This document shows, piece by piece, positions 1-5,835 of a stretch of 6,023 nt of DNA; the first letter of the stretch is position 1, and the number at the start of each line of letters is the position of its first letter. The notes beneath the pieces were generated by a model. The model did no database searches, was not told the origin of the DNA, and was given only the letters and a program-made list of their open reading frames with translations. Location: contig CACZIP010000134.1 in NCBI GenBank assembly GCA_902781245.1, forward strand, positions 1 through 6,023, given 5' to 3'. This DNA is from an uncultured Coriobacteriaceae bacterium. Lineage in GTDB: Bacteria > Actinomycetota > Coriobacteriia > Coriobacteriales > Eggerthellaceae. Both the position numbers and the translations under genes were made by a program.

Positions 1-173
1 AGGCCGCGCTTCGCAACAAAACCTGTGAATCAAAGAACCGCTACTCGTCGCGCGCGGAAGCGCAGGAGGCCATACGCGCTTGCGAGGCTCACGGCAAACG
101 CGGCCTGCATTCCTACCGCTGCCAATACTGCAACGGTTGGCACCTCACTTCAAAACCCATGCGCAACAACTAG
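1..173 (+). CDS. Small zinc-ribbon-like protein, C-terminal part (5' end outside window)
   Basis: An open frame runs from base 3 to the TAG at 171-173 and encodes the last 56 residues of a protein whose start lies off the left edge. The visible part is basic. It ends in Y-R-C-Q-Y-C-N-G-W-H-L-T-S-K-P, giving C40-x2-C43-x3-H47 (numbered within the visible part), with further Cys at 8 and 27. The layout of a K-N-R-Y-S-S-x-x-E-A stretch, a short helix-like segment, then Y-x-C-x-x-C-x-x-W-H-L-T is a recurring one in very small bacterial and phage proteins of unknown function. Structural zinc binding by the CxxC plus C8 or H47 is an inference. It lies upstream of the polyphosphate kinase gene but is separated from it by a large palindrome, so co-transcription is uncertain. 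The coding call is fairly sure; the function is unknown. Confidence 0.65.
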   Translation, partial: AALRNKTCESKNRYSSRAEAQEAIRACEAHGKRGLHSYRCQYCNGWHLTSKPMRNN

Positions 174-174
174 T

Positions 175-244
175 GAGTGAGTCGGTGCCCTGGCCCCTGA
201 CTCATTGTGCACAATGAGTCAGGGGCCAGGGCACCGACTCACTC
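175..244. repeat. Perfect 70-bp palindrome (35-bp arms, no spacer), REP-like
   Basis: The left arm 175-209 is the exact reverse complement of the right arm 210-244, with the dyad axis between 209 and 210 at ATTGTG|CACAAT. G-T wobble pairs at 174/245 and 173/246 could extend the RNA hairpin into the stop codon of the upstream small gene. There is no T-run on either side, so it is not a classical intrinsic terminator, although a transcript would fold into a very stable hairpin. Perfect symmetry over 35 bp is far more than a transcription-factor operator needs. It suggests a dispersed palindromic element of the REP/REPIN or MITE type. Mobility is an inference, because only one intact copy is visible here. 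Confidence 0.9.
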
Positions 245-285
245 GTGTACACTACACTCAAGCAGTGTGAATGTCGCTTACAACC

Positions 286-292
286 AAGGAGG
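286..292 (+). promoter_or_regulatory. Strong ribosome binding site that sets the PPK2 start at 298
   Basis: AAGGAGG lies 5 nt before the ATG at 298. The frame is also open from an ATG at 271, but that codon has no purine-rich stretch before it, and the nine residues it would add lie upstream of and across this site. The 298 start is therefore preferred. Confidence 0.85.
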
Positions 293-297
293 ACCCT

Positions 298-1176
298 ATG
301 AAGCTCGACGATTGCCGCTACGATGGATCCAAAAAGTTCGACCTCTCCAAGTACCCCACCTCGGCAAAGATGAGCAAGAAGCTTAAGCCGGAATACGCCG
401 AGCTCACCGCTGCAAACACGGCACGCATGGCCGAACTGCAGGAAAAACTATACGCCGATGGGCGCGAGGGCGTGGTCATCATGCTCCAAGCGATGGACGC
501 CGCTGGCAAGGACTCCACGATCAAGCACGTCATGAGCAGCGTGAACCCACAAGGCTGCTCGGTCTACAGCTTCAAGACACCCTCGAAGGAGGAGCTCGCC
601 CACGACTACCTGTGGCGCGCCATCAAGAACCTGCCGGAGCGCGGCAACATCGCCATCTTCAACCGCTCGTACTACGAGGACGTGCTGGTCGTGCGCGTGA
701 GGAACTTGCGTGAGACCTACGCGATGCCCGACCGGTTCTTCGAAGGCTCCGACGACGAGTTCTTTGATGCACGCTACCGCCAAATTCGCGAATTCGAGGA
801 GTTCCTCTACGAGAACGGCTACCGCCTGCTCAAGATCTTCCTGCACGTAGGCCTCGACGAACAGCGCGACAGGCTTCTGGCGCGCATCGACGAGCCGACG
901 AAGAACTGGAAGTTCTCGTCGAGCGACCTTGCCGAACGCGAGCTTTGGCCACAGTACATGGACGCGTTCGAGAAATGCATCGGCGGCACCTCCTCGAAGC
1001 ACGCACCGTGGTACGTGATTCCCGCAGACCAGAAGTGGTACGCGCGTTGGCTCGTGAGCGAGGCGGTCGTCAAGGTGCTTGAGGATTGCGACCCGCAGTT
1101 CCCCACCCTTTCCGACGAAGAGCGCGCCAAGATGGCCGAGTGCCGCGAACGCCTGATCAACTGGCCTTCGGAATAG
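298..1176 (+). CDS. ppk2: Polyphosphate kinase 2 family protein (class III-like)
   Basis: The protein has 292 residues from the ATG at 298, the usual size of a single-domain PPK2. PPK2 enzymes transfer phosphate between inorganic polyphosphate and nucleotides in the cytoplasm. The P-loop is A65-M-D-A-A-G-K71-D72, followed by S-T-I-K-H. The Walker-B-like segment is I120-F-N-R-S-Y-Y-E-D-V-L130. A lid segment runs K202-N-W-K-F-S-S-S-D-L-A-E-R-E-L-W217, and S233-K-H-A-P-W-Y-V-I-P follows. The A-M-D-A-A-G-K-D form and the S-V-N-P-Q-G-C-S-V-Y-S-F-K stretch resemble class III members, which in characterised cases phosphorylate both AMP and ADP from polyphosphate. That substrate range is inferred, not shown. 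The gene heads a + strand run; the next gene starts 23 nt downstream, so co-transcription is likely. All key motifs are intact. Family assignment is very sure; class is fairly sure. Confidence 0.95.
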   Translation: MKLDDCRYDGSKKFDLSKYPTSAKMSKKLKPEYAELTAANTARMAELQEKLYADGREGVVIMLQAMDAAGKDSTIKHVMSSVNPQGCSVYSFKTPSKEELAHDYLWRAIKNLPERGNIAIFNRSYYEDVLVVRVRNLRETYAMPDRFFEGSDDEFFDARYRQIREFEEFLYENGYRLLKIFLHVGLDEQRDRLLARIDEPTKNWKFSSSDLAERELWPQYMDAFEKCIGGTSSKHAPWYVIPADQKWYARWLVSEAVVKVLEDCDPQFPTLSDEERAKMAECRERLINWPSE

Positions 1177-1199
1177 AGCGCAACGAATAGAAGTTTGAT

Positions 1200-2657
1200 A
1201 TGCGCCTAGATCCACACACGATAAGAGCAAACGCACGCAATTTTGCAAAAGAAGCCCTGACGACACCCGACGAGCGCACGCCTGACGAACGCCGTGCCGC
1301 TGGTGAAGCCCTGCGCGAGAAAGTGCCGCACAAGGCCCACGCCATCTGGGAGGCTCCAGCAGACCGACCTGACCCGGTCGCATTGTTGAAAGAACAGGGA
1401 ACCTCGCGCGTGCAGGCTCTGCTGCCCGTGCGCTACGAGCGCATGTCGGTCTCGGCCTTCACGTTCTACCGGGGCGGCGCGCTCATCATGGCAAGCGACC
1501 TTTCTCACACCCCGTCGACCGGAATTGTCGTGCAAGCGTGCGGCGATGCCCATATCAGCAACTTCGGCCTGTTCAACAGCCCCGAACGACGCACCGTCTT
1601 CGACATCAACGACTTCGACGAGACGGCACCCGGTCCATGGGAATGGGATGTGAAACGGCTTGCAGCCAGCGTCGAGATCTGCGGCCGCGACCGAGGCTTC
1701 TCTAAAGCAGAGCGAAAGGCAGCCGTACGCGCATGCGTGCGCGGCTATTGCGACGGCATGGCGAAGTTCGTCAGCATGGGCACGATGGAAGTGTGGTATG
1801 CACACCTCGACGTCGAGGAATTCATGGCGAAGTTCCCGAACCTTGCAACAAAGAAGCAACGCAAGCAGCTGCAAAAAGCACTCGACAAGGCAAAGAGCAA
1901 GGACAGCACACGCGCAGTTGGCAAGCTCACCGAAGTGGTCGACGGAAAGCTTCGCATCGTGAGCAATCCGCCGATCATCATTCCGATACGCGACGAAGCC
2001 GACCGCATAGCAACTGCGGATTTGATCGACTCAATCGGCATGGAGCGCATCGTCCGCCTCGTGCTCGCCAACTACTGCATGACGCTCACCCCCGACAAGC
2101 GCCACCTCATCGAGCAGTATCACGGCGTCGACATGGCCATGAAAGTCGTGGGTGTCGGCAGTGTGGGCACGCGCGCATTCATCGTGGTCATGGAAGGCGC
2201 CGGACACGAAGATCCGCTCGTGCTTCAGATCAAAGAAGCGCAGGAGTCGGTGCTCGAGCGGTTCTGCGGCAAAAGCGAGTTCGAACAGCATGGCCAACGC
2301 GTCGTCGAGGGGCAGCGGGCCATTCAATCAGTCAGCGACATGCTGCTCGGCTGGTGCAGGCTGATCAGCGAAGACGGCATGCCCAAGGACTACTATGTCC
2401 GCCAGCTCTGGGACGGGAAGGGTTCGCTTGACCTGACGGTCATCGATACCGAAGGCCTGACCATGCTCGCCGAGCAATGTGGATGGACGCTTGCGCATGC
2501 CCATGCACGTTCCGGCGACCGTTTCGAAATCGCAGGCTATCTTGGCGACGGAACCGATTTCGTCAAGGCCATTGACAAGTTCGCACGCGCATACGCCGAC
2601 CAGAACGATGCTGATTTCGCACGCTTCGAAGAAGCGCTTGAAGCTGGTGAATTGTAA
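1200..2657 (+). CDS. DUF2252 family protein, possible permuted kinase-like fold
   Basis: This is a full-length member of the DUF2252 family (485 residues), recognised from a chain of family motifs: G115-D-A-H-I-S-N121-F-G, F134-D-I-N-D-F-D140-E-T, P146-W-E-W-D-V-K-R-L-A-A-S157, K315-V-V-G-V-G-S-V-G-T-R325, L342-Q-I-K345-E-A, Y399-V-R-Q-L403 and L431-A-H-A-H-A-R-S-G-D440. No biochemical role is established to my knowledge. The first two motifs resemble the catalytic loop (HGDxxxxN) and metal-binding Asp of aminoglycoside-phosphotransferase-like kinases. The later Gly-rich segment and K345 resemble a kinase N-lobe (inference). There is no signal peptide or membrane segment, so it should be cytoplasmic. 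The start at 1200 has only a weak AGAAG before it, 23 nt after the PPK2 stop, so translation may depend partly on coupling to PPK2. The segment at residues 216-236 is Lys/Gln-rich and probably helical. Confidence 0.93.
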   Translation: MRLDPHTIRANARNFAKEALTTPDERTPDERRAAGEALREKVPHKAHAIWEAPADRPDPVALLKEQGTSRVQALLPVRYERMSVSAFTFYRGGALIMASDLSHTPSTGIVVQACGDAHISNFGLFNSPERRTVFDINDFDETAPGPWEWDVKRLAASVEICGRDRGFSKAERKAAVRACVRGYCDGMAKFVSMGTMEVWYAHLDVEEFMAKFPNLATKKQRKQLQKALDKAKSKDSTRAVGKLTEVVDGKLRIVSNPPIIIPIRDEADRIATADLIDSIGMERIVRLVLANYCMTLTPDKRHLIEQYHGVDMAMKVVGVGSVGTRAFIVVMEGAGHEDPLVLQIKEAQESVLERFCGKSEFEQHGQRVVEGQRAIQSVSDMLLGWCRLISEDGMPKDYYVRQLWDGKGSLDLTVIDTEGLTMLAEQCGWTLAHAHARSGDRFEIAGYLGDGTDFVKAIDKFARAYADQNDADFARFEEALEAGEL

Positions 2658-2701
2658 AGATAGCCAGCCGCGAGACCGGCAAGCAACAAGAGCATAGCGT
2701 T

Positions 2702-2710
2702 GGAGGAGGG
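2702..2710 (+). promoter_or_regulatory. Ribosome binding site that sets the aldo/keto reductase start at 2718
   Basis: GGAGGAGGG ends 7 nt before the ATG at 2718. The frame is open upstream through a GTG at 2712 and a TTG at 2700. The TTG sits before this purine block and the GTG lies too close to it, so 2718 is the supported start. Confidence 0.8.
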
Positions 2711-2717
2711 AGTGGGC

Positions 2718-3821
2718 ATGGCAGCAAACGAGGGCAATCTTGGGTTCGGCCTGATGCGGCTTCCGCGCCGCGGGGTCAAGATCGACGTCGACCAGGTCGC
2801 GCAGATGGTCGACTTGTTCCTTGATGCAGGGTTCACGTACTTCGACACAGCGCGCGTGTACCCTGGCTCGGAAGCCGCCACGCGTAAAGCGCTCGTGAAC
2901 CGCCATCCACGCGATTCCTTCACCATCGCCACGAAACTCAACACGATGATTGCGCCCACGGCCAAGCTGGCGCGCAGGCAGTTCGACACGAGCTGCCGCA
3001 GCCTCGGCGTGAGCTATGTCGACAACTATCTGCTGCACAACCTGACAAACGGCACGTACAAGAACTACGAGAGCATGGGGCTGTGGGATTACGTCCGCGA
3101 CCTGAAGCGCCAAGGCAAGGTGCGCAATTTCGGGTTCTCGTTCCATGCGGGACCTGCGCTGCTCGAAGAGGTGCTGAAAGCCCATCCCGACGTCGATTTC
3201 GTGCAGCTGCAGATCAACTATGCCGATTGGGAAAACGACCGCATCACGTCGCGCGCGAACTACGAGGTGGCGCGCGCCCATGGCAAGCCCATCGTGATCA
3301 TGGAGCCCGTGAAGGGCGGCGCGCTCACCAAGCCTGCGCCCGAGATCCGCAAGCTCATGGACGAGGCGGCTCCAGGTGCGTCGTATGCATCGTGGGCTAT
3401 CAGGTTTGCCGCCGGGCTCGATGGAATCATGGCGGTGCTCTCAGGCATGTCGAACGTCGAGCAGATGGTCGACAACCTCTCGTACATGCGCGATTTCAAA
3501 CCGCTCGACGAGCGGGAGATGGCCGTAATCCAGCAAGCACGCGAGATCTTGGGAAACGCACGCAACATTCCCTGCACGGCGTGTCGCTATTGCGTAGACG
3601 GATGCCCGCGCCACATCCTGATCCCCGATGTGTTCGCAGCCATGAACAAGCAGCTCGTGGGCGGCCAGCTCGAGGAGGCGCGTGCCGATTACCGCGCGGC
3701 AATCGACGCCGGCAACTTCGCGAGCGCCTGCATCGCTTGCGGCCGCTGCGAGGACGTGTGCCCGCAGAACATCGAGATCATCTCGCAGCTCCGCGAGTGC
3801 GTGACCGCCCTCGAGCCCTAG
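2718..3821 (+). CDS. Aldo/keto reductase with C-terminal 2x[4Fe-4S] ferredoxin-like domain
   Basis: The protein has 367 residues. Residues 8-280 form an aldo/keto reductase TIM barrel with the full catalytic tetrad: D43 in F-D-T-A, Y48, K73 in A-T-K-L and H107 in L-L-H-N. Further family segments are G133-K-V-R-N-F-G-F-S-F-H and E196-P-V-K-G-G-A-L. Residues 283-350 carry two cysteine clusters, C286-x2-C289-x2-C292-x3-C296-P and C338-x2-C341-x2-C344-x3-C348-P. These are predicted to ligate two [4Fe-4S] centres. AKR-ferredoxin fusions are common in strict anaerobes and are presumed to move electrons between ferredoxin or NAD(P)H and a carbonyl or related substrate; the substrate here is unknown. 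No signal peptide is visible, so it should be cytoplasmic. It lies 60 nt after the DUF2252 stop with its own strong ribosome binding site and may be the last gene of the + strand transcript. Confidence 0.93.
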   Translation: MAANEGNLGFGLMRLPRRGVKIDVDQVAQMVDLFLDAGFTYFDTARVYPGSEAATRKALVNRHPRDSFTIATKLNTMIAPTAKLARRQFDTSCRSLGVSYVDNYLLHNLTNGTYKNYESMGLWDYVRDLKRQGKVRNFGFSFHAGPALLEEVLKAHPDVDFVQLQINYADWENDRITSRANYEVARAHGKPIVIMEPVKGGALTKPAPEIRKLMDEAAPGASYASWAIRFAAGLDGIMAVLSGMSNVEQMVDNLSYMRDFKPLDEREMAVIQQAREILGNARNIPCTACRYCVDGCPRHILIPDVFAAMNKQLVGGQLEEARADYRAAIDAGNFASACIACGRCEDVCPQNIEIISQLRECVTALEP

Positions 3822-3856
3822 TGAACAGGGGACAATCTGTGTCAGGGAGATTGCCC
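3821..3856. repeat. Decayed palindromic repeat next to the reductase stop
   Basis: GGG (3829-3831) and CAATCT (3833-3838) pair with AGATTGCCC (3848-3856), giving a 9-bp stem with one bulged A and a 9-nt loop, GTGTCAGGG. The left flank GTGAACAGGGGAC (3821-3833) recurs with one mismatch at 4475-4487. The outer right arm does not continue the symmetry, so it looks like an eroded copy of a dispersed palindrome. There is no T-run, so it is not the terminator itself. Confidence 0.45.
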
Positions 3857-3863
3857 ATCGATC

Positions 3864-3917
3864 GCGGGAACAAGCTCGAGTCTGCGCCCTAGCCCCCGAC
3901 TCGCTCCCGCTTTATTT
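3864..3917 (+). terminator. Possible Rho-independent terminator of the + strand block
   Basis: GCGGGA (3864-3869) pairs with TCCCGC (3905-3910), and CGAGTC (3877-3882) pairs with GACTCG (3898-3903). An asymmetric internal loop lies between the two stems and a C-rich loop closes the hairpin. TTTATTT follows at 3911-3917. It sits where the two convergent gene blocks meet, and the T-rich tail overlaps the stop end of the - strand gene. The internal loop weakens the call. Confidence 0.4.
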
Positions 3918-4448
3918 CAGCTCGGCGCGACAACAGGCTGCGCCTTCGGTCAGGCGGCAATTGAAGCACAACGAGCCTTCGATACCCATGATGCCGCACA
4001 AGAACCCCTCGTCGAACGCCGACATGAACCAACAGTCTTCCGGCGTATAGCGCTCCGAGAAAAAGCAAGGGCCGAACTTCAGGCCTCCTGATTCGTCGGC
4101 CGTCAGCTCGATGCCAATACCACGGTAGAGAAACTGCGCGAAAGCGAACGAGCTTGAAGCCCGCACGTTCAACGTGGAGCGCAGTTGCGAACCGATCCTA
4201 AACCCACCTTCGCGGAGACGGGCGCGATACATGGCGGCAACCTGTTCGTCCGCGAGCGCAGCCTCCATGCAAGCAGCTGTAAATTCTCGGAAAACGGGAA
4301 GGCACTCCTCGACCGGTCGGTCCTCCAACGCAGGTGGATCGACATCAAAGGCCTTTGCAAAAACCCCTAGGATGGCTGCGACCTCAACCTTGCGCACCCA
4401 TGCGGGCGGCGGCCAACCGAGCATCTTCTCAAATGCAGCGAGTATCAT
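3912..4448 (-). CDS. Unrecognised Cys-rich protein
   Basis: The protein has 178 residues, with ATG at 4446-4448 and an AGGGGTGAG ribosome site (4454-4462) 5 nt before it. I do not recognise the family. The N-terminal 75 residues look helical and hold a W12-P-P-P-A-W17 segment. The C-terminal third is rich in Cys: C128, C139, C151, C161, C164, C172 and C173, including a C161-x2-C164 pair and a terminal C172-C173. The layout G-P-C-F-F-S ... Y-T-P-E-D-C-W-F-M-S-A-F-D-E-G-F ... L-T-E-G-A-A-C-C resembles small ligand- or metal-binding domains, but I could not tie it to a named one. There is no signal peptide or clear membrane span. It follows the FMN reductase gene by 64 nt on the same strand and may share its transcript. 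Metal or Fe-S binding is a guess from the cysteines; coding status is likely, given the ribosome site and tandem placement. Confidence 0.75.
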   Translation of the reverse strand: MILAAFEKMLGWPPPAWVRKVEVAAILGVFAKAFDVDPPALEDRPVEECLPVFREFTAACMEAALADEQVAAMYRARLREGGFRIGSQLRSTLNVRASSSFAFAQFLYRGIGIELTADESGGLKFGPCFFSERYTPEDCWFMSAFDEGFLCGIMGIEGSLCFNCRLTEGAACCRAELK

Positions 4449-4474
4449 GACATCTCACCCCTAAGCAATTCAGC

Positions 4475-4487
4475 GTGAACAAGGGAC
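4475..4487 (+). repeat. Short repeat fragment shared with 3821-3833
   Basis: GTGAACAAGGGAC matches GTGAACAGGGGAC at 3821-3833 at 12 of 13 positions, in the same orientation, and lies in the 64-nt gap between two - strand genes. It may be the remnant of the same dispersed intergenic element. Alone it is weak evidence. Confidence 0.3.
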
Positions 4488-4512
4488 GGTAGATGGAACG
4501 AGTTCGGTCTGG

Positions 4513-5055
4513 CTAGAACTGCTTCGCCAGCTCGGCCGCACGGGCGCAACCGTCGGTGTTCGCGATTTCGCCAACCTTGCCAACACCAGGCACAAGCACG
4601 TTTCCCACGAACTCCCAACCCATGAGCGCGCCACCACGCTCGAACGGGCCGACCGCATGGTCGAACACGGTCATGTCGTTTTCCTCGCAGCACGAGATGA
4701 GCGCGACCTTCTTGCCCTTGCAGCTCTTGCCGCCAACAGCGAACGAGAAGATGTTATCCAGGATGCACTTCGTCTGACCGGGCATCGTGTACCAGTAAAT
4801 CGGGAACGAGAACACCCAGCCGTCGGCTTCGAGCAGGTCATCGGCGATGGTGTTGAAGTCATCATCATGTGTGCATGCCTTGCCTGTCTTGAAGCACGTC
4901 ATGCAGCCATGGCAACCGTTGAGGTTCATCTTCGTGGCATTGCATTCCACAATCTCATGGCCAAGGCCCTTCGCCGCCTCGATGAATGCATCGGCCATCG
5001 AGTTGCTGTTACCACCCTTGCGGGCGCTGCCTTTGATAACGACGATCTTGCTCAT
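4513..5055 (-). CDS. NAD(P)H-dependent FMN reductase / iron-sulfur-flavoprotein-like flavodoxin-fold protein
   Basis: The protein has 180 residues, typical of the flavodoxin-fold NADPH-dependent FMN reductase superfamily. The FMN phosphate loop is G9-S-A-R-K-G-G-N-S-N18. The second flavin segment is F84-P-I-Y-W-Y-T-M-P-G-Q-T-K97. Between them, C48-x2-C51-x2-C54-x6-C61 followed by D64-D-D-F67 matches the compact cysteine motif of archaeal iron-sulfur flavoprotein (Isf), where it ligates a [4Fe-4S] cluster. Many bacterial relatives keep the cysteines without proof of a cluster, so cluster binding is an inference. It has no export signal and should be cytoplasmic, moving electrons between NAD(P)H, flavin or ferredoxin and an unknown acceptor. 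ATG at 5053-5055 is preceded by GAGAGAGGAG (5060-5069), 4 nt away. It lies 102 nt downstream of the exported flavodoxin gene. Confidence 0.9.
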   Translation of the reverse strand: MSKIVVIKGSARKGGNSNSMADAFIEAAKGLGHEIVECNATKMNLNGCHGCMTCFKTGKACTHDDDFNTIADDLLEADGWVFSFPIYWYTMPGQTKCILDNIFSFAVGGKSCKGKKVALISCCEENDMTVFDHAVGPFERGGALMGWEFVGNVLVPGVGKVGEIANTDGCARAAELAKQF

Positions 5056-5096
5056 GGGGCTCCTCTCTCTCCCTTTTGCGAAGCAGTATTTCCACC

Positions 5097-5102
5097 ATTG
5101 TA
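5097..5102 (-). promoter_or_regulatory. Possible -10 element for the FMN reductase gene
   Basis: On the - strand this reads TACAAT, five of six matches to TATAAT. It lies in the 102-nt gap upstream of the reductase and would give a leader of about 35 nt that keeps the ribosome site. No convincing -35 hexamer is seen 16-18 nt upstream, so the call is weak. Confidence 0.25.
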
Positions 5103-5157
5103 CGCCCTGACGAAACGAGAGAGGATCATGATGACCCCCTCTTTCCGAGCTTACTGC

Positions 5158-5814
5158 TTATCCAAGCCAGGCATCGACGGCAGCCTGAGCCTGGTCACGC
5201 GAGTTCTGCGCTGTCGTGCCCGCAATCGAGAGGCCTTGGCCAACGTTCGCACCCAAGCATGTCGATGCGATTTTCGATTCGGTACCGGAAAGCCCGCTGC
5301 CTGCGTGCGTGCAGAACGGATGGATGTCCTTGCCCGCCCAATCATGCGCCTCGAGGAACGTGTACACGCACATGGGCAAATCGCCCCACCAGATTGGGTA
5401 GCCAAGGTAAACGGTGCTGTACGACGTGAGGTCAATGTCTTGCGCAAACGCCGGACGCGCGCCCGCGTTCTGCTCGTTGAGTGCAACGTCGCAGCACTCG
5501 TCGTAACCCTCGGGGTAGGCTTCGGACGGAACGATTTCGAATAGATCGGCGCCGGTCTTCTCGGCGATCATCTTCGCCACGATGGCGGTGTTGCCCTCCT
5601 CGATGACACCCACGCCATAGTTCTCGCCCGCGTGCGAAAAGTACACGACGATCGTATCGGACTTGGCCGCCGCGCTCGACGAAGCGGCCGTCGCATTCGA
5701 TGCGCTAGCCGACGAAGCCGCCCCACGCGACTCGCCGCATCCAGGTAACGCCAACGCCGCTGCTCCGAGCACCGCAGCTCCCGTCAAGCTCAAGAAAGAA
5801 CGCCTGGTCAACAT
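5158..5814 (-). CDS. Exported lipoprotein with flavodoxin domain (Tat-type signal)
   Basis: The protein has 218 residues. The signal is T3-R-R-S-F-L8 (twin-arginine type), then hydrophobic residues 9-23, then lipobox L23-P-G-C26, so the mature protein should be lipid-anchored at Cys26 outside the membrane. An Ala/Ser-rich linker spans about 29-51. The flavodoxin domain starts T54-I-V-V-Y-F-S60. Its phosphate-binding loop is expanded: about a dozen residues separate S60 from G74-N-T76. Further family segments are L137-G-Y-P-I-W-W-G144 and P166-F-C-T-H-A-G-S-G-L175. A Tat signal suits a protein that folds around FMN before export. Function is inferred as extracytoplasmic one- or two-electron transfer; the partner is unknown. 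The ATG at 5812-5814 is chosen over an upstream TTG at 5833-5835 because AAGGGAG (5824-5830) lies 9 nt before it and the signal peptide then begins properly. Confidence 0.9.
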   Translation of the reverse strand: MLTRRSFLSLTGAAVLGAAALALPGCGESRGAASSASASNATAASSSAAAKSDTIVVYFSHAGENYGVGVIEEGNTAIVAKMIAEKTGADLFEIVPSEAYPEGYDECCDVALNEQNAGARPAFAQDIDLTSYSTVYLGYPIWWGDLPMCVYTFLEAHDWAGKDIHPFCTHAGSGLSGTESKIASTCLGANVGQGLSIAGTTAQNSRDQAQAAVDAWLG

Positions 5815-5823
5815 AATGTGAAA

Positions 5824-5830
5824 CTCCCTT
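5824..5830 (-). promoter_or_regulatory. Ribosome binding site that sets the lipoprotein start at 5814
   Basis: On the - strand this reads AAGGGAG, 9 nt before the ATG at 5812-5814. An in-frame TTG at 5833-5835 lies upstream of this site and would put seven polar residues before the twin-arginine signal, so it is not preferred. Confidence 0.7.
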
Positions 5831-5835
5831 CCCAA

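Noticed and set aside
175..244. The 70-bp palindrome as a Rho-independent terminator
   Set aside because: Neither strand has a T-run after the stem.
248..258. TACACTACACT as a -10 region for PPK2
   Set aside because: It matches the consensus at only four of six positions and no plausible -35 lies at the right spacing; the area upstream is the palindrome.
271..297. Upstream ATG start for PPK2 at 271
   Set aside because: There is no ribosome site before it, whereas AAGGAGG is placed 5 nt before the ATG at 298.
448..1383. Open frame of 311 codons on the - strand, antisense to PPK2
   Set aside because: It lies fully opposite the PPK2 gene and the start of DUF2252, both with intact family motifs. 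Its translation is rich in Arg, Val, Leu and His with no recognisable domain, as expected of a shadow frame in high-GC DNA.
2328..3281. Open frame of 317 codons on the - strand across the DUF2252/reductase boundary
   Set aside because: It is antisense to two convincing genes and crosses their junction; the composition is typical of a shadow frame.
5112..5150. Weak hairpin (AGAGG/CCTCT) between lipoprotein and FMN reductase genes
   Set aside because: The stem is short, the loop long and there is no clear T-run, so it does not support a terminator call.
4657..5544. Open frame of 295 codons on the + strand
   Set aside because: It runs opposite the two flavodoxin-fold genes, whose motifs are complete, and spans their intergenic gap. 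The translation shows no domain and no ribosome site was found.
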